NCBI GenBank assembly: GCA_017620475.1
Contig: JAFZQI010000044.1
Span: 85,259-149,258, forward strand
Reading direction: 5' to 3'
DNA length: 64,000 nucleotides
Source: Clostridiales bacterium
GTDB taxonomy: Bacteria > Bacillota > Clostridia > Saccharofermentanales > Saccharofermentanaceae
This document shows positions 41,795 through 51,072 of the stretch, piece by piece. The notes under the pieces were generated by a model, which had not been told where the DNA came from, made no database searches, and saw nothing but the letters and a program-made list of their open reading frames with translations. Both the position numbers and the translations under genes were made by a program. Positions within the stretch are counted from its first letter, which is position 1; each line of letters opens with the position of its first letter.

Positions 41795-44086
41795 CTATTC
41801 CACGGCTTTCCTTTCTGTAAGCATGAGATTGACCCGGTTCTCAATGATCGCGATCACTTCATCTAAAGTCTTATCGCCGTTGAAATATGCGGGAACCTCT
41901 TCATTTACGATGACAAGGATCGAGGAATCCAGGTCCGGAACCAAAACCGCATCCGAGATCTGATCGATGTACCGGTCGACGATGTCCGGGGATACCGGCC
42001 CGTCGGATTCTCCGTTCGGGTCCGGACGCGCATTATACAGATTGACCCGTTCCTCCGCGGACGCCCGAAGGGCGCTTTTCAAGACGGCATCTTCGAAAAC
42101 GAACAGTTTCTGGATCTCCGGAGACATCATCTTTATGACAAAACTCCAGGCCGCATCCTTTGAAGGGCTGCAGCTTGTGATCCCCAGGCCTTTGCCGAAG
42201 ATCGTTTCTGCGTGGCCGTCAGAAGAGGGAATACCGATGATCGAGTATCTGTCGAAATACTTCTCGCAGCAGTCGAAGTACAATCCGAAAGACATATTTC
42301 CGGAAAACATGACCGTATCGGCCAATAATCCGATGATCGGTTCATTGATCGCCCCTTCCGGCAACGATGCAACGTATTCCGATGCCTTTCTGAAATCGCC
42401 GGAGCCGAGGCTGATCTTCCCTTCTTCATTAAAGGAGAAGCAATCCGAAGTCATAAGAAGGTGTTTCATGAGCAGAAGATCGTCACTAAACAGCGCACCT
42501 ATCCCGGCGTGTTTTTCCGAGATCAGTTTGTCGTACCCGTCGTAGGTCAGACCTTTCACACCGTCATCTATGTATGTTTTATCGATCAGGAAGCATTCAC
42601 TCGTGAAGCAGTAATTCAGCCGGTAGTGCTTGCCGTCACGGCCGTTCGGCTGATGGATAAAATCCATATAGTCCCCGTCCTTAAGGCTTGCTTCTGAATC
42701 TATCCGGGAACTAAGGTCGATGAGATAATCCGCCGAATTCAGCTGCGCCGCCTCATTACTGTATATGACAAGATCCGGACCGGCGCCGTCTCGGATATCA
42801 GACATAAGGACCGTAATGGCATCCGCATTCGCGATATCCGCCAAAGACGAAGCATCTTCCTGTTCCTCTGTTTCTTCGACCGAATTCTGCAGGTCATAAT
42901 ACTTGTGATCGAGGGTCAGATAGTATTCCGTGGATTCCTTGTTAAAAGCACTTATCGCCGCATACTCTTCCTCTCCGATACTGCAGAGATAGGCAAGGCT
43001 CAGGATCTTTCTTCCGGCATAGGGATTATGCCCGGCTTTCGTTAACACGGTGATCTTCGGTGAATCGATGCCTTCGTATTGATTACTGTCAAAAAGCACG
43101 ATCCTTTCCTCCTCGGCCCGAAGAACATGTACATTATCGAGACTTCCGAGGATATCGGTATTGTCGAGATTAACCAGTTCTGTCTTTTCTCCTGTGGCAA
43201 TATCCGCGCGGGAGATCTTTCTTCCGCCTGCAATCTCAAAAATGCCGCAATCCGGCACGATATCCGCATATCGAAGATCATACTGATCGACTTCCTTCTG
43301 AAGCGTAAAGGAGTCCGGATCCAGTGTGCAGTACAAGGTCTTATATTGCCCGTTATCCACAACATCCGCAAAAAAAGAAACACAGTTTCCGTTTTTAGTA
43401 AAATTGTCGATGTACTCCAGTTTTACACCATTACCGAAAGAAGGAACATATTCGTGCATCCCGGTTCCATCATCGGCTAGGATCTTATACGTAAAATCCA
43501 TATCGTCAGCAATGCGCCACAGATATACCGTATTCTTACCGGTTCCGATCACGCTTTCCAGAGACATCTGTGCTCCCTTAACCTCAGGTCTTTCCATCGG
43601 GAACGGATCCTTCAGCGTTCCGGCATCAAAATCAACCTCATATCCGGTGACCACATTCGATTTCGCCTGCGCATCGAAGTGTTCGATGAAACAATAATAT
43701 CTGCCGTTCTGCTTATAGACCGCCGAAGGGGCCTGATACGATTCGTCCTCACCAAAATAGCCGCTGATGCTGACCTGGCCCAGGAGCTGGCCGGAATAGG
43801 AATAATGCCTCAAAATATCATAACGACCAAGGTTCATGGTAAACCCGCCGGTCCTCAATACAAATGATTCTTCATCTGTGGCTAAACATGAGGAAATCGA
43901 GGTATAGAGCTCATCATTAAGAAGTTCGCTGAGTTCTTCTGCACTGATCGTCGTTATCGAACTATCCCACCACGGACTATCCTCCGGGACCGTCCTCACT
44001 TCGGAGAGGACCTTCGTACTTTTTTTGCAGGATGTCACGCCCAATAGCAAAACCGCCGCAAGGAATACACATACCAGTCTTTTCAT
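41795..44086 (-). CDS. Substrate-binding lipoprotein with N-terminal propeller-like region
   Basis: A 763-aa lipoprotein (lipobox GVTSC, Cys 20). The first 380 residues read as repeated beta-rich blades (for example GTGKNTVYLWRIADDMDFTYKI). The C-terminal 370 residues resemble family 1 extracellular solute-binding proteins (GAGPDLVIYSNEAAQLNSADYLIDL; GKGLGITSCSPSKDAAWSFV). No ABC permease genes are adjacent, so it may be a sensor or an orphan binding protein. Start at the ATG after TAGGAGG; the open frame extends 66 codons further but without SD. Confidence 0.8.
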   Translation of the reverse strand: MKRLVCVFLAAVLLLGVTSCKKSTKVLSEVRTVPEDSPWWDSSITTISAEELSELLNDELYTSISSCLATDEESFVLRTGGFTMNLGRYDILRHYSYSGQLLGQVSISGYFGEDESYQAPSAVYKQNGRYYCFIEHFDAQAKSNVVTGYEVDFDAGTLKDPFPMERPEVKGAQMSLESVIGTGKNTVYLWRIADDMDFTYKILADDGTGMHEYVPSFGNGVKLEYIDNFTKNGNCVSFFADVVDNGQYKTLYCTLDPDSFTLQKEVDQYDLRYADIVPDCGIFEIAGGRKISRADIATGEKTELVNLDNTDILGSLDNVHVLRAEEERIVLFDSNQYEGIDSPKITVLTKAGHNPYAGRKILSLAYLCSIGEEEYAAISAFNKESTEYYLTLDHKYYDLQNSVEETEEQEDASSLADIANADAITVLMSDIRDGAGPDLVIYSNEAAQLNSADYLIDLSSRIDSEASLKDGDYMDFIHQPNGRDGKHYRLNYCFTSECFLIDKTYIDDGVKGLTYDGYDKLISEKHAGIGALFSDDLLLMKHLLMTSDCFSFNEEGKISLGSGDFRKASEYVASLPEGAINEPIIGLLADTVMFSGNMSFGLYFDCCEKYFDRYSIIGIPSSDGHAETIFGKGLGITSCSPSKDAAWSFVIKMMSPEIQKLFVFEDAVLKSALRASAEERVNLYNARPDPNGESDGPVSPDIVDRYIDQISDAVLVPDLDSSILVIVNEEVPAYFNGDKTLDEVIAIIENRVNLMLTERKAVE

Positions 44087-44528
44087 AACCCAACCTCCTA
44101 TCATCTTCTCGATGGGCCGGGCATTATCTCCCCGGTCTTTCGCCCGCATCGAGAGTGATCCGCATGTATTATTCCCTCTTTTTACATGCGATGTTTTTGC
44201 CATCATGAAAATTGTAGCATAGCGAAAAGTTCGCTTTCTTACACAACTGTAATAATCGGCGGTTTTTGCTTGAAAAACAGGCACTCTCGGAGGTAATTGC
44301 CAAAAGAAAATTATCTTTCGGGGGATGCTGCGATTATCTAGCGCCGCAAAGATTCGCCCAACGGTTGAATTTTACCTTCATTTTCAACGATAATGTTATT
44401 GTGTTACCGGCGGGTGGTGCGCCATACTTAAGGCAGAAAAGCAAAAAGGCGCATGGTTCATAAGCCAAAGAGCACCTGCCGCAAATGGTGCATTCATCGT
44501 TATTTCAATGAAAACGGAGGATACGGGC
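44087..44528. other. 442-bp spacer between divergent genes
   Basis: TGCTACAAT on the minus strand (44210-44218) is a likely extended -10 for the binding-protein gene. Toward the XRE/PurM-like gene, GTTGAA (44364-44369) and TTCAAC (44383-44388) form a 25-bp inverted repeat that might be an operator. TTGCCAAAAGAAAA near 44297 is a weak copy of the dispersed motif. No gene or known riboswitch pattern seen. Confidence 0.5.
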
Positions 44529-45797
44529 ATGATCGACAGCAATAAAGTAGGATCTTTCATCAACAGCAAGCGAAGAGAGCTTGGCCTGACCCAGGGACAG
44601 CTCGCCGAACAGTTGAATGTTTCTTTTCAGACGATATCGAAGTGGGAAAACGGCAAGGCTTATCCGAATGTCGAACTTCTTCCCGACCTTGCGCGGGCGC
44701 TGGACATTTCCGTGGACGAGCTCCTTTCGGGTTCCGAGAAGGAGCAGGACGGTCTTTCCTACAGTAAGGCCGGCATCGACATCGCCTATACCGATTCCAT
44801 TAAGTCCGAAATGAGCAAGCATCTCGTGACCAAAGACCGCCGCGTCCTGAACGGCCTCGGGCCATTCGCCTCCCTCTATGACATCAAGTTCCCCGAGATC
44901 AAGGAACCGGTCCTGGTCCTTAAGTCCGAGGAGCCCGGGTCAAAACAGAAACTCGCGATGGAGTACGGCTACACCGAGTCCATCTGCCATGACATGATCA
45001 ACCACCTCGTCAACGACATCGTCGTGATGGGCGCCACGCCGCTTGCCGTCCTCGACACCATCGTCTGCGGCAAGGCCGAGAAGGCCACCATCAGTTCCCT
45101 TGTAAAGGGCGTAGCGGATGCCTGCCGGGAGAACGAGTGCTCCCTGGTAGGCGGTGAGACTTCGATTCAGCCTTCCGTGGTTGACGCAGGCGTGTATGTT
45201 CTTACTTCCAGTATCGCGGGCATCGCGGAAAAATCCCAGATCATTGACGGATCAAAGATCGAGGAGGGCGATGCGGTCCTGGCCCTCGCGTCCAATGGCC
45301 TTCACACCAACGGCTATTCGCTGGTCCGTATGCTCCTCAGTAAGATGCCGCAGATCAAGCTCGAGAAACTCAACGGCAATACGTTTATTGAAGAGATCAT
45401 GAAGCCCCACACGCCCTATTATCCTTCGCTAAAAGCACTGTTCGGGAAGGGGCTTCTGCGTGGTATGGCACATATCACGGGCGGCGGTATCGCAGGCAAT
45501 CTCTGCCGCGTCCTGCCCGAAGGGCTCGATGCCCATATCGATCTTTCCAAGATCCGGATCCTACCGGTCTTCCGCTTCATCAAGGAACGCGGCAACGTCT
45601 CGGATACCGAGATGCTCACCACCTTCAACATGGGCGTCGGCATGACGATCGTCGTGTCCCAGAAGGATAAGGCCAAAGTCATCCGCCACTTAAGTAAGTT
45701 CCACGACTGCTATGAGATCGGTACGATCGTGAGCGGGACAGCTACGCACAAAGGCTCGGAAAAAGTGCTTTTCAAGAAGAAACTGCGCTGGGTGTAA
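44529..45797 (+). CDS. XRE regulator fused to PurM-like (AIR synthase) domain
   Basis: A 422-aa fusion. Residues 5-65 are an XRE/Cro helix-turn-helix (LTQGQLAEQLNVSFQTISKW). From about 75 to the end runs a full-length AIR synthase fold: SYSKAGIDIAYTD, GLGPFASLYDI, HLVNDIVVMGATP, LVGGETSIQPS, SNGLHTNGYSLVR, AHITGGGIAGNLCRVLP. PurM enzymes have GTDGVGTK in the nucleotide loop; here it is LKSEEPGSK (about 131-139), and GGETAEMPG has become GGETSIQPS. This argues for a ligand sensor rather than an enzyme. GGAGG lies 8 bp before the ATG. Residues 303-309 are written by a dispersed-motif copy (45430-45450). Confidence 0.85.
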   Translation: MIDSNKVGSFINSKRRELGLTQGQLAEQLNVSFQTISKWENGKAYPNVELLPDLARALDISVDELLSGSEKEQDGLSYSKAGIDIAYTDSIKSEMSKHLVTKDRRVLNGLGPFASLYDIKFPEIKEPVLVLKSEEPGSKQKLAMEYGYTESICHDMINHLVNDIVVMGATPLAVLDTIVCGKAEKATISSLVKGVADACRENECSLVGGETSIQPSVVDAGVYVLTSSIAGIAEKSQIIDGSKIEEGDAVLALASNGLHTNGYSLVRMLLSKMPQIKLEKLNGNTFIEEIMKPHTPYYPSLKALFGKGLLRGMAHITGGGIAGNLCRVLPEGLDAHIDLSKIRILPVFRFIKERGNVSDTEMLTTFNMGVGMTIVVSQKDKAKVIRHLSKFHDCYEIGTIVSGTATHKGSEKVLFKKKLRWV

Positions 45798-45809
45798 TTC
45801 CCCGTCTGA

Positions 45810-47471
45810 TCAGAACTGGTTATAGATAAACTGCGAGGCATCGTAGCCGAGGCCGTAGGCACCAAATACCAGGATGATAAGCAGTAGGATCGTGAAAAGC
45901 CCCCACCTCAGAGGCATCGGAAGTTTCTTCTCGAGTTTGTCGCGTACGGAGCCCGAGCGGCCGAACATGCTGACGATGAACATGAGGAGCGTTCCGAGAG
46001 CAAGGATGATGTAATCCGCACGCCCGATCCCGAGGCCAAGAAGCGCGTTGCCACGCAGGAGGTTCCAGTTCCATGTGGTAAACATCGTGCCGAACATCTT
46101 AAACGTGAGCGGTACATCTCTGTAGCAGTCGAAAAGACGGAGCGCGCTCATGAGAAGGATCGTTCTCCCGACTTGAAAGCACTTGTAAGCCGTGCTTCCG
46201 TCCGTATTGACTTTCTTATGGAACTTCGCATAGAGAGGCTCGAGTTCCTGGGAGAACATGATGACTACGAAGTTGCCCAGGCCCCAGACGATGAAGTTCC
46301 AGCTCGCGCCATGCCAGATACCTGTGGTGAACCATACAACGAAGGATGCAACATAGACCGGCAGGCGTTTTCCGGCGTGCTCCGGGAGATGATTCCGGCT
46401 CCATTTGCCGAGTTTCAGCATCGGCCCGCTTACCGAGATCGGATAGAAAATGTAATCGGTGAACCATGTGCCCATCGTAATATGCCAGCGGCGCCAGTAC
46501 TCGGCGATGTTTTTACTGAAGAACGGACGCTCGAAGTTCTCTTTCACAGGTATACCGAGCATCTCGGCGATACCGATCGTGATATCGATACCGCCCGTGA
46601 AATCGGCATAGAGCTCGAGGGCGTAGAACATCATGACGCAGAATACGAACATACCCTTGTAGTTCTCGGGGGTGTCGATCATGGTGTTGACCGCAGGAAA
46701 GATGCGGTCGGCAATAACGAGTTTCTTGAAGTAGCCCCAGATCACACGCTCAAGGCCTCTTCCCACCACGCGTCCCGAGAACGCGTGCGGTGTGAAAAGC
46801 TCTTTACTCAGATCGCCATAGCGGCTGATCGGGCCCTGCACCAGCTGGGGAAAGAAACTCACGAAAAGTGCATATTTGAAGAAATTCTTCTGCGCTTCGT
46901 GACGGTCACGGTACACATCGATGACGTAACCGACCGCCTGGAAGGTATAAAACGAGATACCCATCGGGAGGGCGATCGTCAGAAAATTGATTCGTTTCGG
47001 CGCATGAAAGGCCGAGAGGATCCCGTTGATGTTATAGATGGTGAAGTTGGTGTATTTTACGACGGCTAGGATCAGAAGCGCCAGTGTAATGCCGATCCCC
47101 ATGATACGGCGCCGTGCCTTTTTCTGAGATTCTTTGTAATGCTTTCTTTTTTCCTTTCCGACATCAAGCGTTTTAGAAGAACCGGCGGCAGTTTTTTTGT
47201 CATCGGAAGAAGCCTTTCCGGCCTTGTCGAGCGCTTTCATCTCGGCGATCCGGGCCTCGGCACGAGCCTTATTCCGGGAGATGAGAAGTCCTGAAACGTA
47301 CGTGATGACCGTTACGGCCAGAATATAGAAAAGGAATTTCCATCCCGCGAAGTAATAGAAAACATAGGACCCCAGCAAAAGCAGGGGCCACTTCGCCTTC
47401 TTCGGCAAGACATAGTAGAGCGCCACAAGAAGGATCACAAATCCGTAAAATTTGTAGGAAGTAAACAGCAT
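45810..47471 (-). CDS. MBOAT acyltransferase (DltB/AlgI-like)
   Basis: A 553-aa polytopic membrane-bound O-acyltransferase. Motifs: QGPISRYGD, EYWRRWHITMGTWFTDYIFYPI (core WRRWHITMGTWF) and the catalytic His in TGIWHGASWNFIVWG. A charged loop of about 65 residues (66-130) is an insert relative to typical DltB. Next to the carrier protein gene (15 bp) and a DltA-like ligase it most likely moves an activated acyl or D-amino-acyl group across the membrane onto a wall polymer. No SD; translation is probably coupled to dltC. Confidence 0.9.
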   Translation of the reverse strand: MLFTSYKFYGFVILLVALYYVLPKKAKWPLLLLGSYVFYYFAGWKFLFYILAVTVITYVSGLLISRNKARAEARIAEMKALDKAGKASSDDKKTAAGSSKTLDVGKEKRKHYKESQKKARRRIMGIGITLALLILAVVKYTNFTIYNINGILSAFHAPKRINFLTIALPMGISFYTFQAVGYVIDVYRDRHEAQKNFFKYALFVSFFPQLVQGPISRYGDLSKELFTPHAFSGRVVGRGLERVIWGYFKKLVIADRIFPAVNTMIDTPENYKGMFVFCVMMFYALELYADFTGGIDITIGIAEMLGIPVKENFERPFFSKNIAEYWRRWHITMGTWFTDYIFYPISVSGPMLKLGKWSRNHLPEHAGKRLPVYVASFVVWFTTGIWHGASWNFIVWGLGNFVVIMFSQELEPLYAKFHKKVNTDGSTAYKCFQVGRTILLMSALRLFDCYRDVPLTFKMFGTMFTTWNWNLLRGNALLGLGIGRADYIILALGTLLMFIVSMFGRSGSVRDKLEKKLPMPLRWGLFTILLLIILVFGAYGLGYDASQFIYNQF

Positions 47472-47486
47472 ATTCTATTCGTTCGT

Positions 47487-47717
47487 TTACTCGTCGTCCT
47501 CAAGTTTTTGAATCAGATTCCACAATGCCTGAGCCGAGTTGAAGTTCTCGGGGATCATGTACTCCGCCGAGATCACGACATCGAACTTATCCGCGATCTC
47601 CCCGACGAGCGTAATGATATCGAAGGAATCGAGGATCTTTCCGTCCACCAGATTCGTTGCCGTTTCATAGTCCACATCCGGGTGGATCTCTTTAAGTATC
47701 GTAATCAGTTCATCCAT
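47487..47717 (-). CDS. DltC-like acyl/aminoacyl carrier protein
   Basis: A 76-aa acidic four-helix carrier. The phosphopantetheine Ser is in KILDSFDIITLV (near residue 31), where DltC-type carriers have D-S-[FM]-[DG]. The nearby ligase should load it and the MBOAT protein should use it. GGAGG is 7 bp before the ATG. Only 15 bp separate it from the MBOAT gene. A fatty-acid ACP is unlikely given the context. Confidence 0.86.
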   Translation of the reverse strand: MDELITILKEIHPDVDYETATNLVDGKILDSFDIITLVGEIADKFDVVISAEYMIPENFNSAQALWNLIQKLEDDE

Positions 47718-47803
47718 GTATAAACCTCCGAAAAACGCCCGTTATAGGCGAATTACATTATTATGATTTTACGGCTTTCTCCGGCAAATAGCAAACCTTT
47801 GCA

Positions 47804-49399
47804 TCATTTCGATTTGTCCGCATCGGCCTTCATCTGCTCATACGTGATCCCGTATTTCAGCGCGATATTTCTCGCGTACGAACAGCAATCCGGCTCGGAA
47901 CGCTTCACTCGGAAGGTGTTTTGGTTGTCCACGATCTCCATCACGAGACTTACGACCCGGGACTTGCCCTCAAACGCGTTCATCTCGTCGATGGTCCTGC
48001 CCAGTTCATGAATATGCGTATTAAAGATCACGGCCGTTCCTTTTTCCTTGAGAATGTGGATCAGATCCTGCGACAGATAAAGCGCATCGGATGAAGAGGT
48101 CGTAGAATACGTCTCATTGAAAAGCACCAGGCTCCGGTTATCAACGACCTTTACGATATCATGGATACGTTTGGCTTCTTCGCCGAGCCGTCCGTAGTTG
48201 ATCGTGAGATTTTCGTCGATCGGGAAATGCGTCAGAATATTTTGGAAAGGCATGCCTTTGCATGTTTTCGCCGTGACGAAAAGACCGAGGGAGGCCATCA
48301 GGGAGATAATGCCCAGGCCCTGTTCGAGGATCGTCTTTCCTCCGCGGTTCGGACCGGTGAGGATAAAGATATTCTCTTCCTCGGAAAACGAGAAGTCATT
48401 CTTAACGATCTCTTTCTCCTCAAGGTTGGCCAGCCGGAGGTTATAGAAATCCTTGACCTCAAATACGTTTCCTTCTGTCTCCGAAACTTCCGGAATACAG
48501 ATCTCGTATCCGTTCTTCTTCAACGTCTCCGCATATTTGGCAAATGACAGATAAAATGTCAGACCCTCGTACATCTCCGTGATGAAGTGGCTGTCCAGAT
48601 TGGTATACTTGGCCAGCACCTGTTTAAGCGAAGTAAAGTGGCGTTTGAGATGTTTCTCGATCTTCGGCGCCATGTTCACCAGAAGCGGATCCTCGAATTT
48701 CCTGGAGGTAAACTGAGCCATACCGGCGTGCTGGGCCGCCTGCCCGTACGCAGTCAGCATGCTGATGGATGCTGCCACTTCCGCGAAGCGGTATTTCGAG
48801 CGTGTCTGATACGGCAGAAATTCCACGGCGGAAATTTCGGAGATGCTCAGATCCGGTGTGAAATTGACGCCGATGATGGCGCTTTTTACCGTGGAAAGAT
48901 CCTCGAGCATGATCTTGATATCCTCTCTGGCCTTCTCGAAATCCTCCGCAGAGGTGATGCGTACCAGTTCTTCTTTCAGATCCAGAAGTCCCCGGGATGT
49001 GATGTCATATGCGCAGAGTTTCTCACTAAGATAATGGGTCGTCTCCACATAGGCCGACAGCGACCTGAGATCCTGAAGAAGAGTGTAGAGCGCGTTGTCC
49101 TTATTGCTCACGGCTTTTCTTGCACCGGAAAAATCCTTCAGCGTGCGGATCATGCCGAGTGAATCGTAAAGCGCCTGACGAAGTTCCGGATGGTTATGGA
49201 GGTCCTTAAAGATCTCCTGGCGGAAGCGGATGTCTTCCGTATTCTTAGGGATCTGTGAAGCAATCGTTCTCAGAATACCCTTCTCTTCAGGCGAAGATGT
49301 GATCCTGCCGACGATCTCATCCATCGCCAGGTCTTTCCAGGTCTCCGCCGGAAGCGTAACACACGCCTTATCCGATCCGCTTTGAAAAAGAATATCCAT
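47804..49399 (-). CDS. MutS-related ATPase inside the dlt-like cluster
   Basis: A 531-aa protein with only the core helices (domain III-like, about 90-330) and ATPase domain of MutS; the mismatch-recognition domains are absent. Walker A is LTGPNRGGKT (about 347-356) in place of TGPNMxGKST; Walker B is SLVLFNETYSTTSSSDA, with Asn before the Glu where Asp is usual (about 427-428). The His switch (NTHIHEL) is present. It resembles stand-alone MutS-like proteins of unknown role in clostridia. AAGGAG is 7 bp before the ATG; a dispersed-motif copy (49416-49439) lies just upstream. Confidence 0.85.
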   Translation of the reverse strand: MDILFQSGSDKACVTLPAETWKDLAMDEIVGRITSSPEEKGILRTIASQIPKNTEDIRFRQEIFKDLHNHPELRQALYDSLGMIRTLKDFSGARKAVSNKDNALYTLLQDLRSLSAYVETTHYLSEKLCAYDITSRGLLDLKEELVRITSAEDFEKAREDIKIMLEDLSTVKSAIIGVNFTPDLSISEISAVEFLPYQTRSKYRFAEVAASISMLTAYGQAAQHAGMAQFTSRKFEDPLLVNMAPKIEKHLKRHFTSLKQVLAKYTNLDSHFITEMYEGLTFYLSFAKYAETLKKNGYEICIPEVSETEGNVFEVKDFYNLRLANLEEKEIVKNDFSFSEEENIFILTGPNRGGKTILEQGLGIISLMASLGLFVTAKTCKGMPFQNILTHFPIDENLTINYGRLGEEAKRIHDIVKVVDNRSLVLFNETYSTTSSSDALYLSQDLIHILKEKGTAVIFNTHIHELGRTIDEMNAFEGKSRVVSLVMEIVDNQNTFRVKRSEPDCCSYARNIALKYGITYEQMKADADKSK

Positions 49400-49475
49400 T
49401 CCACAACTCCTTATTACAGTGCTTTTCAAAAAGAATACGATTTGCCTTCCTTAGGCTTCGTCCCGGATCCGGACT

Positions 49476-51014
49476 TCAGATCATTGCCTGAAGCGCCACC
49501 CGATCCGTCTTGCCGTTACTTGTCAGCGGGATCGATGCAAGTTTCCGCGTCACATTCGGCACCATATATCTGGGAAGGCTGTCCTTAAGGAGCACCTTCA
49601 TTTCCGGTTCTTCCTTATCCCCGCTATAGAAAAGAACGATCTTCCCTTTTTCTTTGTCATATACACACGCCGCGCCCGTGATCCCCTCGATCATCTGGGC
49701 GTTGACTTCGATCTCCCCCAGCTCGATCCGGTGACCCATATGCTTGATCTGGAAGTCTTTTCTTGATACGAACATCAGCTCGCTGCGTTCGTTATACCGA
49801 CCGATATCACCTGTCCGGTAGATCCTTTCCGGCCAGCCCTTCTGCAGGGGATTGAGGGTAAATGCCTCCGAAGTCTTTTCGGGATTATTCATATAGCCCA
49901 GTGTCAGGGAGGTTCCGCGGATGCAGATCTCACCCTGTTCTCCGCTTTCTTTCGTCACTTCACGGTTCTCCTCATCGAGAAGAATGATATCGGTATTATC
50001 GAAGGGACGGCCGATCGGGATCGCTTCGCCATCTTTAAAATCGCGGTCGACCCGGTAATAGCAGCACATCCCCGTGCCTTCAGTCGGCCCGTACAGATTC
50101 GTAAAAGTCGCTTCCGGAAGGGCCTGCCGCCACATACGGAACTGTTTCAGCGGGAAGACCTCCGACCCGAAAGCAATTGTCTTTAAGTACTTCGGCACTT
50201 CGGTCTTGAATGTCCCGAAAGTGGAGATGATCGTCAGTGCCGAGACCACCCAGCACACGGTGTTGATCTTATGTTCATTCAGGTACTGCACCAGTTTCAG
50301 CGGCTGCATAAAGAGCGTTTTCGGAACGAAATATGTCGTCGCGCCGTAGCGGATCGTCGGGTAGAGTTCCTTGAAGCAGGCATCAAGATACAGCGGCGTC
50401 TGGTTGCCGAATACCGTTTCTTCCGAGAAACCCAGCACTTCGGAAAGCTGGTCGATATAGTCGTTCACCGCACGGTGGCAGCCCACTACGCCCTTCGGAA
50501 CACCGGTCGAACCGGAGGTGAATACGATGTAGAGCGGGTCCGTATCAATGGACGATTCGTACACCTCCTCCAGGGCCTGCCTGTCGATTCCGGCTTCGCT
50601 GTTTTCTTTGGCAAAAGAACTGTCTCCGCAGATTTCGGAGTACCTCACGATCCGGCCGCCGAATCCCAGCTTCGAGGCCGCCTCGGCAGTGGATTCATCA
50701 CAGATTAGAAGAGGTGCCTGCACATTTTCCATGATCAAGTGGATACGGACCATCGGCATCTCCGCATCGATGGGGACGTAGTAGCTTCCCGCGCGGATAA
50801 TGCCGAAGAATGCTGCGACTTCCTCGGGCGACTTCTCCATATAGACGACCACCGGACTTCTGCGGATGCCCGAAGCAAGCACAAATGTCCCGATGCGGTC
50901 GACCGCTTCATCGAGTTCCCGGAATGTAAGGGTGGAATGCTCACCGCAGAAAGCCGCCTTGTCGGGGTATTTCTCTGCCGTTTTCTTAAGATCTTTCAGC
51001 ACATGATTATGCAT
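49476..51014 (-). CDS. DltA-like amino-acid adenylation enzyme
   Basis: A 512-aa stand-alone adenylation domain, the length of DltA. Core motifs: FTSGSTGVPKG (about 165-175), the amino-binding Asp in YLDACFKELYP (Asp 211), NLYGPTEGTG, YRTGDIGRYNERSELMF and the catalytic Lys in TSNGKTDR near the end. It should activate an amino acid and load the DltC-like carrier. The A4 block differs from textbook DltA (FDLSVMDLYP), so D-Ala is likely but not certain. Residues about 130-140 (SSFAKENSE) are written by an in-frame copy of the dispersed motif. GAGGAG precedes the ATG. Confidence 0.86.
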   Translation of the reverse strand: MHNHVLKDLKKTAEKYPDKAAFCGEHSTLTFRELDEAVDRIGTFVLASGIRRSPVVVYMEKSPEEVAAFFGIIRAGSYYVPIDAEMPMVRIHLIMENVQAPLLICDESTAEAASKLGFGGRIVRYSEICGDSSFAKENSEAGIDRQALEEVYESSIDTDPLYIVFTSGSTGVPKGVVGCHRAVNDYIDQLSEVLGFSEETVFGNQTPLYLDACFKELYPTIRYGATTYFVPKTLFMQPLKLVQYLNEHKINTVCWVVSALTIISTFGTFKTEVPKYLKTIAFGSEVFPLKQFRMWRQALPEATFTNLYGPTEGTGMCCYYRVDRDFKDGEAIPIGRPFDNTDIILLDEENREVTKESGEQGEICIRGTSLTLGYMNNPEKTSEAFTLNPLQKGWPERIYRTGDIGRYNERSELMFVSRKDFQIKHMGHRIELGEIEVNAQMIEGITGAACVYDKEKGKIVLFYSGDKEEPEMKVLLKDSLPRYMVPNVTRKLASIPLTSNGKTDRVALQAMI

Positions 51015-51072
51015 AGTTTTCTCCTCTTCACGCGGCGTATTTCTTTGCTTTGAACATCCGCGCCGATACTCG

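Noticed and set aside
44087..44528. Purine or ZTP riboswitch upstream of the XRE/PurM-like gene
   Set aside because: I looked for conserved purine, ZTP and PreQ1 core words and did not find them; only a short inverted repeat is present.
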